The notes below the pieces were generated by a model. The model searched no databases, had not been told where the DNA came from, and saw only the letters and a program-made list of their open reading frames with translations. From Pelargonium tetragonum (taxonomy: Eukaryota > Streptophyta > Magnoliopsida > Geraniales > Geraniaceae): 64,000 nucleotides of DNA. Position numbers and translations under genes: made by a program. This document shows positions 22,801 through 33,500 of the stretch, one piece after another; the stretch's first letter is position 1, and every line of letters begins with the position of its first letter. The stretch covers positions 62,001-126,000 of the forward strand of contig JAYMTL010000035.1 in the NCBI GenBank assembly GCA_036897445.1, read 5' to 3'.

Positions 22801-24782
22801 TGAGGTTATCATTATATAGGTGTCGAAGCTTTGGTTTTGCTTCTTTTTACAAGATAGGGCTTTAGCTATCGAAATTCAGGGTAAAGTTAAAGAAATTTGC
22901 AATGTTTAGAAGTGTTTCGAAAGAGAAGCGCGTCTTACTCCGGATATTTCTGATTTTCCAGACAGGTTCCCTAAAGGTGCCTCAACTAGCAGCTTAGAAG
23001 AGAATCCCGGTATAGCTGTCAAAATAAAGCAGTGAAAGAACTTCTTACTTAAAAAGCGCGGAGAAACCTATAAGGGCTCCAACGAAGTAGTTTTTTGCAG
23101 GAGGCTCCTGAACAAAAATACACCCTTAGTAGTAAAGAGAACAATTCTAAGAGGTTGTAAACTTTGGGCCACAAAAATCTTAATTAGAAAGAAAATAGAA
23201 AGAGGAGGGGGACACATACAGATTAGAGTTAATCCCTTACCTCTCGCAAGCGCGATTTAGTATATGTATAGCGGTTATAATTATAAAAACTTTCACGGAG
23301 ATCCTCTAATATCCGAGCCCAAGAAGCTGGGGTATACCTGCAATTTTGACTCAAATTCTAGACTTATGAAGAGTTATTAAAGCATAGTATAAGCAGTTTA
23401 TGCCTGCCTTATAAAATGAAAAGAAAAGAAAAAGCCCTTTGTGAAATATGGAGTGAGTCTAATGAACTTATGCCCAAGCCCACGAAAAACTACTTTTATG
23501 ACAGAGTTAGGCCCCTATATTTATTTTGGGACCCCCAGGGCACGGGTATATTCTAAGCGTTTAGTTGAAGCCATTTCCTTTCTTATTTACTAAACAAGAT
23601 CTTTAAGCTATGAGTTTAGGGGGTTTTTCCTTTAGGAAAGTCCATTTACCTTGGAATATTAACTTGAAAATTCTATGCTTACTGGGGCAACTCCTTTTAC
23701 ATACACTAAAAGTTCATTTTATACAACCCCTATAATGAAACTGAAAAGCATAGTAAGGCCTCAAAATGAATATTTATTATTTTTATGCCTTTTCCTTTTA
23801 ATGCTGCTAAGACTTATGTTAGGAGAGCCCGGGTAATGGGTCAACCAGGGAATCCCTATGAATTTTCTAATAATTACACTCTAAATTACAACGGGAAAGA
23901 CTTTTGAAAAGCTAATATGGGGGTACCTTACAACACAACGCAAAATAAAAGCCCCGGATTAATACTAAGGGGTCTAAACTATAGAGTCGTTTTTAAGACA
24001 AACCGAAAGGTGAGGGACTTTAGTAATTCTTGCAGTCATCCCTGAGGAGTCTTTCTTCCAAGGGTCCTTTATAAATTTGGGTCGCATACTGGTACCCTAC
24101 TGCTGTAGCTAAACCTTAATTGTTGAATTTGTGAAATACCTAAAAAGAAAGATTAGCCTAACGTATGCGCTTAATATAAAAGGAAGCTCCTGCTTTTTAA
24201 TAACTATAGATAGGGCCCCTCTGTACACTCATTTTTTCTTTTGCTTTCCATTCTTTTAAATTTTAAAAGGCGAGAATATACTCTATAATTTATTCAAATC
24301 AGTAGCTTTAGATTTAGAATTCTTGTTTAAGTCAAATTTCTTCCTTTTTTATAATTAGTCAGAGGGGTGTTTATGACTTAACGAGAATCTCGGTTTTATA
24401 CAACAGGAATCTGATAGGACTCCTAATGAAAGAGACTCTTTTACTGGGGTTTAACTTGTTTACAAAAAACTTTTAATTGAATCTGGGCTTTAATTCCGTA
24501 TCTTTAGGCTTTTTAGAAAATTCTCAAAAATGAAGTACTCAATATATGTCAATTTTTCTAAATGAGTCTCTCTTTCTCTATTCTGATCTAAGAGCAACTG
24601 GGCACAAATAAGAACGAAGGAACCGAAATCAACTAAACTGGTAGGAGTCTAATAAAAATTCCTCGCTAAACTAACACAATTTAATTAACGCTATAGCTTT
24701 TACTTGTATTCTCTTTCTATTAGTATTAGAAAGGTGCGAAGCCCTTTTATAATATACTCTCTCTTTTTTGTATTCCAGAGTC
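19871..24782. other. Noncoding spacer
   Basis: No gene is recognised in about 4.9 kb. Overlapping open frames near 21044-21612 (61-78 codons) show no motifs. A run of nine G residues stands at 20852-20860, unusual for this composition. GGGCCC sites lie at 20715 and 21380. The part at 22280-22620 is somewhat richer in GC but unidentified. Confidence 0.45.
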
Positions 24783-24860
24783 CAGCTCAATTTTACCTAT
24801 ACTACAAAGGGAATTCCTTATAAGAAATTTGCCGCGGGTTCAAAACCCCTAATCCCTGCC
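24783..24860 (+). pseudogene. tRNA-like remnant, anticodon loop reads UAU
   Basis: Reading on the plus strand there is an anticodon-arm-like AATTC-CTTATAA-GAAAT (four of five pairs, loop with T33, anticodon UAU, A37), a 5-nt variable region, and a T arm GCGGG-TTCAAAA-CCCCT with three G-C pairs. The spacing is that of a tRNA. The D arm is only suggested by AGCTCAATTTTACC upstream, and the acceptor strands do not pair. It is a decayed tRNA or a chance arrangement. Ile(UAU) would be the nominal identity if real. Confidence 0.2.
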
Positions 24861-26518
24861 AAGAGTCAATTCTGAAAAATTTTATTTATTAGGTATTTTC
24901 CTCAAATTGAACGGTGAAACGAGTAACCGGTCCGGTAAAATTTAGGGGTTTCCAAAAGTGGAATTTACTTTGTTTATACTTTTTCTTATGTCTTAACTTT
25001 AACTAAACCTCTTTAAGAATTTAGATAAACCTACTATCTTTAGGTAAAATTTAAGTGGTAAGGTTTTTGGAATCTTAATAGTATAAAAGTAATCAGCTAA
25101 GCTAGTATCCTTCTTTGTTTCAGTGTTAGTCGTTGTTGCAAAGATAAATAAAAAAGTCTTACTATATTATTTATTGTATATCTTAACTGGTAAAAGGGTT
25201 TTCCAAGAAGGGTACTTCATCAATATACTAGGCTCCTTTTTGGGCCCCATTAGTTTAGAGGTTCCATTTCTAGCTACGGCAAACTTAGGGGTCTAGATAT
25301 TTCCTAAAATATAACCAGAGTTTTGCTAACTTCATGGAATAAAAAGCTTGTTTTGGGGAAGTCTTTCACAAGTATTAATAGATAAAATTAGGGAGTGCGC
25401 AAACTAAAAAATATCCGGAAAACTGCTCCCTTATTTAAGGGTTAACTCTTTAGCACTGACACTGAATGTGAAGCTTTCTCATTAGCTTTATAGGGTCTTT
25501 AATAAAACGGAAAAGGATATAAGAGCAATCTCAATAAGAATACTTGCTTGAGCTCGCCTGAATCTTCATTAATTTTAGGAGTTGACTCTTTAGTGGCAGC
25601 CATGAGTTCTTTATCTTTTTTTCTGAGCAATTAGGAAATTTTAAAAGACTTTGTTAGTTAAGAAGGAAAAAACTTTAAAATTAACTGTAGAATTTGTTTC
25701 AGGCTACGGTTTAAGCACTTTTATAATTCTGGACACCCGCTAGGTTTTATTTTAAAAAGAGACTTCTATAAGTAATGAGATTAAAGGAAAGGGTTTTTTG
25801 CTAAACTGAGTAGTGTTAACTTCATTGTAAATTTCGTGGAGGAGATCCGTAGTAACCTAAAGGAATGCTTTAAACTTATAGCTTTAAGAGAGTCCCTTGT
25901 AGCTAAACAAAGATTGTTAATAAATTAGCTTCAAAAAAGGAGGCTTCCGTTAACTCTATATAGGAATGGTGCCCCTTATAATAAATATATTTGATATTTC
26001 TTTAAACAAAAATGAATGCGCGAGTAGTGTATTCCTCTTAAAAAGTGGAATTCTGAATTAACTAAACTGGGATTTTCTCTAAAGCTTTGTCTTGTAGCTT
26101 CAAAATTATGTAACTTCGAGTTCTGTCAAGTAAAACTAAGTACAAGTTTTTAAAGTCATTTTTTTATAGGGTATACCTTTCCGAAAATAGAGAATGAGAG
26201 TCATCTTTCTTTTGGGTTCCTGGACCTTCTTAGCTGAAATTCCGATGTCAATACTAACCGCAACAAAAGTTCCAGAGAGAGGCTACCTGCATAATATCCG
26301 TTTTTAACACTTTCAGTTACGCAAGACATAGAGTTTACTCCGTTTCCGTTTTAGCATTGCCTTAGAAGTTACCTGGTAGACGTCCTCGGAAATCGGTAAG
26401 GTTTATAGTTACCCTTTATGAGTTTTGACCTTTCTTCAGTAATTTCTTATTCATTATTTCATTATTATGATACAGATTTGTAGGACTGCTCAATTCATTC
26501 AAGGGTTTCCCTAGTTAT

Positions 26519-26539
26519 AAAGTCTTAAAAAAAGACTTT
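26519..26539 (+). terminator. 8-bp hairpin followed by a T run
   Basis: AAAGTCTT (26519-26526) pairs perfectly with AAGACTTT (26532-26539) around AAAAA, and the T run continues for two more bases. The stem is AT-rich, so it would be a weak terminator. The core repeats the AGTCTT/AAGACT stem at 15192-15207. No gene ends upstream on this strand, so a terminator role is doubtful; a hairpin-family member is as likely. Confidence 0.3.
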
Positions 26540-26572
26540 TTGTCTTATCTCCCAAAGCTCTATGTTTTCTTG

Positions 26573-26594
26573 AATTACTACTAAATTACTACTA
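26573..26594. repeat. Two-copy 11-bp tandem repeat
   Basis: AATTACTACTA occurs twice back to back (26573-26583 and 26584-26594). It is the only clean tandem duplication of more than 10 bp I noticed. It probably arose by slippage. Confidence 0.7.
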
Positions 26595-27044
26595 TAGGAT
26601 AGGAAATACGAGCGTTTGGGATCCAGCGCCAGGTCCCTCCTTATAAACCTAGGGCCTATTTATTAAAGGAGTCTCAACGGTTCCGTGTATTTTTATTAAT
26701 TTGATTGTAGTTAGTTACAATAGGTTTTAAGGAATTTCCAGTCTTTTTTATTAGGAGTTTCCTCTTCGTGGGTTTGGTTAATAGAATTCTGGGTTTGAGC
26801 CCCTTTAAATCTCGTATCAATTGGCCCACTAAAATACTAAAGAATGTAGAGAATAGAATATAGAAAAAGTTGAATCCCGATTCTCCTTTTAGAAAACCTC
26901 TGCTATGTGTATATAAATTTCTTATAAAACTCCAGACTCCTTGTAAATAGGAAGAATCCATTAACTTTCTTGGCAGCATTAAACGCTTATATAAAACTTT
27001 TTTAGTCCAGAGCTATTACTATATTCTAGAAAGAGCCAGACCTT

Positions 27045-27190
27045 TTTTGTATACTGGGCCAGGTATTCCTTATAACGAGTTATCCAAGTTATGTAATATT
27101 CTTGTGTAAAACTAATTAGAGTTTTTTTGAACAGGGATCCTAGCCGAGCTTAAAGGAGATGGGAACTGCTTACGATATACTAATGAAAGT
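27045..27190 (+). repeat. Copy B of the two-copy element resembling the SSU rRNA 5' end
   Basis: This is the partner of 19720-19870, with the identical 19-mer at 27066-27084. This copy looks closer to SSU rRNA in its middle. It reads AGAGTTT (27117-27123), then after a short insertion GATCCTAGCC-GAG, then GGAGATGGGAACTGCTTA and ATACTAATGAAAG. The bacterial-type SSU start is AGAGTTTGATCCTGGCTCAG, then GGCGGCGTGCTTAACACATGCAAGTCGAACG. Beyond 27190 neither the two copies nor the rRNA match continues convincingly. Two diverged pseudo-copies of an rns leader, or a small dispersed rRNA module with a conserved upstream hairpin, would both explain it. Confidence 0.4.
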
Positions 27191-30100
27191 GAGGGGCGCA
27201 GAGGGTCCTAAACTCGTTTTTCTAAAGTAAAGTATATACAATTACACCAGAAAAAAGGAAACTCTTTTGTTTTCATAAATAGAAATCACTTAAAAAAGGA
27301 ATTTTCTTAATAGGCATTGGGAAAACTCTGAATTTACATGAGTGTCGGATATATACTCTTTTTTGTGGTACGTCGTTTACTCTTTAATAAAACCTTTTTC
27401 CATCCCTTCGTAAGAGGATTACGAACTCAACACCTACCTTATTCCTTTTGAAAGCCGAGAATTTAAAAAGTAACAAAATCTTCCTAAAGACTAGAATTTA
27501 CTCGGTAACACACCTAATCTCCACTTCACCAGAATAAGAGAAACTTTTAAACCAATTAATTAATTATAACAAGGATATTTGAACCTGCGTTCACCTTATA
27601 ATGGGACCCGTATTTTATCTACACAGCATAGGAAGTTTAATAAAGGTGTATCAAGCACACCCCCAGGTAGGGTTTTTTAATCTCTTGTATTATGTGAACT
27701 TTCTTTTTTTTACAAACGGGCTTGCGTTACCTATTGCTTAACACTTTACTACTTTTGATTAGAAATTCTATCTAAGTGATTCGGGTCTTTTTCTACTCTA
27801 TAATATACTAATCAGAAACCCCTGTCTTGTATTGTATCAATATGCAATTCTCAAAACTAGGTCTTCAAAAGTACTCGAAAAAAGACTAAATATTAAATCC
27901 TTTATCAATTTATACTTATGAACTCAAATCTCTACTTCAAATTCCTATACATATACCCACCAAGGTCCCGCGGATTAAATAAAGTAATAAAGGCTACAAA
28001 AAAGCTCTTTAAGTATGACTTGTGCCTATAAGAGACTTGTAAATATAGAGTTTTTCTTACTAGTTTATACATCTAAAAATGAAAGATTATTCTGCTTTTT
28101 TCTTCCGTAGAATTAGTATAACCATACCAGATGCTATACCTATGCCAGCAATATTGTACTTTATTAAAAATGAAAAGTCTAAAAACGGCTAATCCAAGGC
28201 GTGGGCCCAACTTTATAGGAACCCCGAAAATGAAAGCAAAATAAAGTACTAGTAATAAAAAAGTACCAAAACAAAACGCTATATTAAGGAACTGTGCTAC
28301 GGCCTAAAATGCGCTAGGAAGAGCCTGCAAAAGCTTAGCTCCGTTTGTTTAAAAAAATTTAAGAGGTATCCCTATTAAGATTTTCTTACTATAGCTAATT
28401 ACACTAAATTTGCGAAATGCCTGTATTTCACTTTATTTTATACTCAATTTGGCAAGTTATTTATAGACATATATACAGACTGTCCTACAACCCTTCCCGG
28501 AAAAGGGACTTACTTAATCTCTTAACTTATCACAAAAGGCGCTAATACTTTTAATCAGAACATTAAGGGCTCCCTTGCAAGGTTTTTTAAGTCTCGCCTA
28601 CTTTGTTACATAAAATGACTTACCTAGAGTCTTCATATTAAAGGTAAGGAACATTACTATTCCTGCTATGAATTCCTCGGCTTTTCGAATAGACCTGGCT
28701 TCCCTATATAGGGATCTTACTACAAAGAAGCTTACTATCTTACGATTATAATTACTACTGCTACACATCTTACCTTATAAAGAAAGGGCTCAAGTGCTTT
28801 TTCATTATAAATTTATGTACTTGCTTATTTTACTAAAAAGTGAATCTTTATTCTAGTGTCAGCTATCTGATTACGAACCTCCTTTTCTTGTATAGATAGA
28901 AAGAGACCCTACCTTCTTATAATATTTAAGAAATTACGCTTTTATGCTTAACGGAAGTCTTATTAAGATTTATACAGGGTGTCGCTCAAGTAAAGCAGTC
29001 CTTAAGAAGCTCGTACTTGTTATAGGCATTCCCAAGGAACTCATACCCTGAGTAGAGGAATCCTGAGATTACTCTGCAGTACGGGGCTTGAGTTAACCCA
29101 TACCTGCATTATCATTATTAAATTATTCCAAAAAATAGAAAGAAAAAATCTTTTTTAACTAAGTAGGTACTTAGTAGAAGGGCCCCTCGGATCAAATATA
29201 GGCAAGCCTAATTCTTAGTTCTTAGATCAGACTTTCAATACTCCAAGCTCTCCCTCTTTTTTTTCAAGAACTCCCTTCCTGGCTAAAAAGCATAAAGTTG
29301 AAGAGGAAGGGTTCGCTAGAGTTCCGTTTTTCCATAGATTTACTAAAGAAATTACCTTGTTTGGTATGTACCAAATAGAGCTGCGGCTACTTCTTGTTAT
29401 AAAACTTAATCCAAGTAAAGCATCTCATTAAAAAATGAAATGAAAAATATCAAGACTTTTTGTTAGCTTATCAAAAGCACAAGTTGACTCGGGACCCTAC
29501 AAATACAAATTTAATAGAAAATTCTAATAAACCGTAAAAAAAGGAATAGGTATGTAACCCTTTATATAAAAAAGCTGCCATCTGTCAACTATTAAAAAAA
29601 GTTCCTAGTTCCAAAAGTAGGTCGAAGTAAAGAAAGAGTAGGGCTATACTTCTTAAGAGGATACCTTTGGGAATTTAGGGTACCTCTAATAAAGGTAAAC
29701 CATCTTCTTTTTCTAGGTTCTATTATAGGGCTTACGTAAGTACGAAATACAGAAATTTTCAAATTACATAAGGGAGTTATTGTAGTTATGTTTATCGTAT
29801 AATGGATACGTCTTATTGAAAGGAGGGTACTAGTTAACACCAATTACCTTTTGGTTTTGGAATTAACATACAACTCACTGAAATCGTACAGTTCTTAAGA
29901 ATATAGCAAATATTTACGCAAAGGGCTTTACGGGTTAGCCAAAGTAGTGATAAAAGACATTCTAGAGAATTGCGTAGGCTTTGTGTTTGGTTTATTCCTC
30001 AATTCTTTTCGTGAGCCTTTATTGGCTTCATTGGAAATTAGAGTAGGAGTAAGAAAGCGTTCTTTTGTTTCGTATTGCACGGAGAGAGTTAAAGTTCCTT

Positions 30101-30300
30101 AGTTACTGAAGTTGGTAATACAGGTTTAAAGCCGAGTTTTTCGAAAGCCAAGTACAAGTTGAGGGGGGAACTTTTTAAGCTTAGGAATAAAACTTAAGGT
30201 ATATAACAAGGCTAGCTTAATGATTATTCAGCACAATTATATAAGGAGAATTCATTAAAGGAATAGTATATCTTGACTAAGGAGTTTTTAAATCTATTGA
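27191..30300. other. Noncoding spacer
   Basis: No gene is recognised in about 3 kb. The open frame 29592-29843 (minus, 83 codons) is of chance length. GGGCCC occurs at 29180-29185. Background composition throughout. Confidence 0.5.
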
Positions 30301-30540
30301 CTATAACATTTGGTGATAAAAGAATGGAAAGGTTTGACAATGGGGCCCACTTGAACCAAGGACACCGGCTAATTTGAACGCAGTTCTCTATCAAGACTGG
30401 AATGAAATGAGATCCACTTTTTTCGGGCTGGCTGGAGCCTATTCTCTTAGCTAAGGCACAACTACCATTAGGGAGGGGTAGGAACTTGCCATCATCTGGA
30501 TCGAAAAAGAAACACAGCATAAAGAAGTCTAGCACAAGGG
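30301..30540. other. GC-raised segment of unknown origin
   Basis: Four successive 60-base lines count about 40, 43, 50 and 45% GC, clearly above background, and the palindrome texture is weaker. It coincides with the 103-codon minus-strand open frame 30224-30535, the second longest in the window; higher GC itself lengthens open frames. Neither strand gives a protein I recognise. It may be transferred DNA, as at 5640-6260, but no family can be named. Confidence 0.3.
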
Positions 30541-33500
30541 TTTTAGTCCAAAAAAGCTAAGGTCAAGCCTCAATTATTTAGAATAAAGAAATAAGGAAAT
30601 TCATAAGGTGGCTTTTAAGCCAGGGGATACACGTGTTTTATCCAGCTTCCGCTGTAATCCTCTGAGGACCTTTTGGATATAGTATACAACCTGTTAAAAC
30701 AATAGTCGTCGGTTCAAAGCCTGCTTTACAAAGAAATGTCTAAATGTCCTTTGTTCTATGTAAAACACAAAATGCCTTTACTTACAAGGTTATTGGAACC
30801 TATTCGTCGGTTGTATTATAGAATTGGGTTCTATTTAAATCCCATTGAGACTTTGAGATTAATAAATAGAGTTTTAGGACTGACTGTATTCTATTTTTCT
30901 ATTACAAAATAAATGTTACAAGCAAGCCCAAGGTCTTATATCCATTACGAAGTTACAGGATTTTAAACTACCCCGGATTCAAATTAGAATATAAAAAGAT
31001 ATTTCTATTTCTTATAAACACATAAATAAGAATTTTTATTTGTTTTCTTTTTCTCAACCCACTTTGTATTATCAAAAGCTTTAACTAAAGCGAAAGATAA
31101 TATTAGCTGCCTATGCGCTTACCCTAAGCCTTAATATAATAAAGGAAAATGGTACCACTATCTCTATCTTCTAAAAGAGCTTCTTAAGTACCACTCGTGT
31201 GTAATCCTACAGTCACTTTAATATACTCAATAAATTTCCTTTTTATAGCGTAAGGTAAAGAACTATCCATAAAAAAGGAGTGTCTTTACTAAATACTAAG
31301 GAGATAGCCTTGAATTTAACAGAGGCCCAGGAGATACAGAATAAGTAATCTCAATTGGCTCGTTTAAAAAGACTGAAACAGAGACTAAAACTAGTTAGCT
31401 AATACAAAAGAATTCCCGTTAAGTTGAGTAGCTCGCAATTCATTTTGATTCTACACCAATATACTATAGTATACTACATCAGGATAAGAATAAGAAAACT
31501 TCTTTTGTATCCTACATATCCGGAAGAAGTTTAAAAGGAAAGATAACTTTACTTATTTATGAATTAGATGGCTTTCCAAGGAGTATAAAGACTCGCTTTC
31601 TAGTAATTTTATTTAAGATTCTGAACTATCCTTCCTTGACGCATGTTACATTAGGATTGAGTTGTGTGAGCATGCTCTTTTCTCAGTAAAGTTTGTTGAT
31701 GCCTTTTAATAATATCGGAAAAACTTACTTGATTTTGAAAGCATGATCCCTTGTTTTTTGTATATAATTAAAGAAAGGGTTAGGTACGTAGTTTACTTCG
31801 ATAAGTAGAGCTCTTGAGGTAAACGCAGTAATTTCATAATTGGGGGCGTACTTCAGTAAGCTAGCTTGGAAAACCACTAATCAAGAATTTACGAAAGAAG
31901 GTTTCCCCTTTTTTTAAACGGGCTGAACTTTAAATCCCTAAATAAAAAATCAGGGAGAACAAAGTAAGCATCTGGGTCTTTTTTTGGATTTTTTTATGAG
32001 CTTTTACTTATATTGTTAAATCTTGTGGGTTTTAAATACCAACTACGTATTTAAGCATTATAAAAAAGTATTGCCGTCTTCTCCAACACAAATTAAATTC
32101 ATAGGGCATTTGGGGTCTCCATATAAAGTCTAATTTCGGGATTAGAAAAAAGCTTAGAGCGACTTATTTAAATTTAAAAAGCCCCTTTATAAAAATATTA
32201 AGCAAATAACAAACCTCTTTTAAGAATATTTGAACCACTTCTTGTTAAAATATCTTCACTCTACTGCGGGTCGATTAGAGGCTCCACCATTGTACAGCTA
32301 AGGGTATAGCTATTAGTTAGATAAGATATACGTATGCTTTAGAATAGAAAAGAAATTCTATTTAAGCGATTACTAATCGCTTAGGATTCCTCTTAGATAG
32401 GGGAGAGAATTTCAAAAAAACTTATCGAATACGAAATGATAGAACCTTGAAAGAGGCGCGCCCGTGTATCAAGTTAAAGGAATCCCTAGCCCTAGTATTA
32501 AGACTTTTATAGCAGCGAATAACTAAAGAAATTCTTCAAAGCTTTATTTATAGAGAGTGACCCCTTTGAAGTTATAAGGAGCACATTCACTCAGGGATTC
32601 TTTACAAAAACTTGAAAAGGACAGGGTAATTTGTATAAATAACATGCTAAGGATCCTTTGTCTCCAACAAGAACAAAGATAGGGTACTCCTATAAACAAC
32701 TTAACAGATCTAGGGCTTATACTACCGCGGGCTATTGAATCCGACAGGTAATTGGGGAAAGGTATACTGTCCAGCATCTCCCAGGGATACTAGGAATTAC
32801 ATTAGAACTCTAAAATCAAGTAAAAAATAAGGATTTCTAAGAGTTAACACTTAATCTTGCATAACAGGGCAGCGGGGGTCTCCTTTACAGAAGTTCTATA
32901 TGAGATAATGTAAGTTCTTGAAAGGGAGTATGCATACAACAAATTGTAGTTAATTCTACTAGATTTTGGAGCTTAGCTTAAACCAGGAAAGACTTGATTT
33001 TTTATCCTTTTGTGTCTTCTGATTCTAAATCTCTCGGTTATGGAGATTTCTAGTCTAATTACAGTTAGAGTTAAAGCTTTTTCCTAAGCCGAAACTCAAA
33101 TATAATTTGTAATTTGAAAGGTCTAACTTGATGTTCTTTGAAGTATAAATTTTTTACTAGTCTTGACTTAAGTTAGATTAACCCCTTATTATAAGATAAG
33201 GAATACAGGATATGTGTATTTGGATTGTCAACTATATGCACCTGTTTTCTAGTATTTGCTGCCAATACTACGGGAAAGAGTACTAGAACCTAGTGTCTGA
33301 TACATATAGCAATATGAGTCTAAGTATGCTTTGTAGGAGCGCTTAGCGTAGGTATCCGTAATTGTTCATTTTTCAGTCCAGGAATTTTCTTTCTTATATC
33401 TGTGTTCCCGGATAAAAAGACTAAATAAAATAGAGCTTCCTTAATTAATGGGTAAGCTTTACTAGACAAGGGGTTTCTATTTGGTTGTTAGAGCTTAAGG

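Larger units (their letters stand above)
24861..27044. other. Noncoding spacer
   Basis: No gene is recognised. The minus-strand open frame 26674-26979 (ATG start, 101 codons) is the third longest in the window and has a basic C-terminal part, but it matches no family I know and its length is expected by chance. A two-unit 11-bp tandem repeat and a hairpin lie at 26519-26594. Confidence 0.45.

Noticed and set aside
26674-26979. 101-codon minus-strand open frame with basic C-terminus, considered as a ribosomal protein
   Set aside because: The basic tail is suggestive, but no ribosomal-protein motif is recognisable, there is no ribosomal gene neighbourhood, and the length is within chance.
30690-30737. 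T-arm-like GTCGG-TTCAAAG-CCTGC considered as a tRNA
   Set aside because: No anticodon stem or D arm at the required spacing; isolated T-loop-like words are common here.
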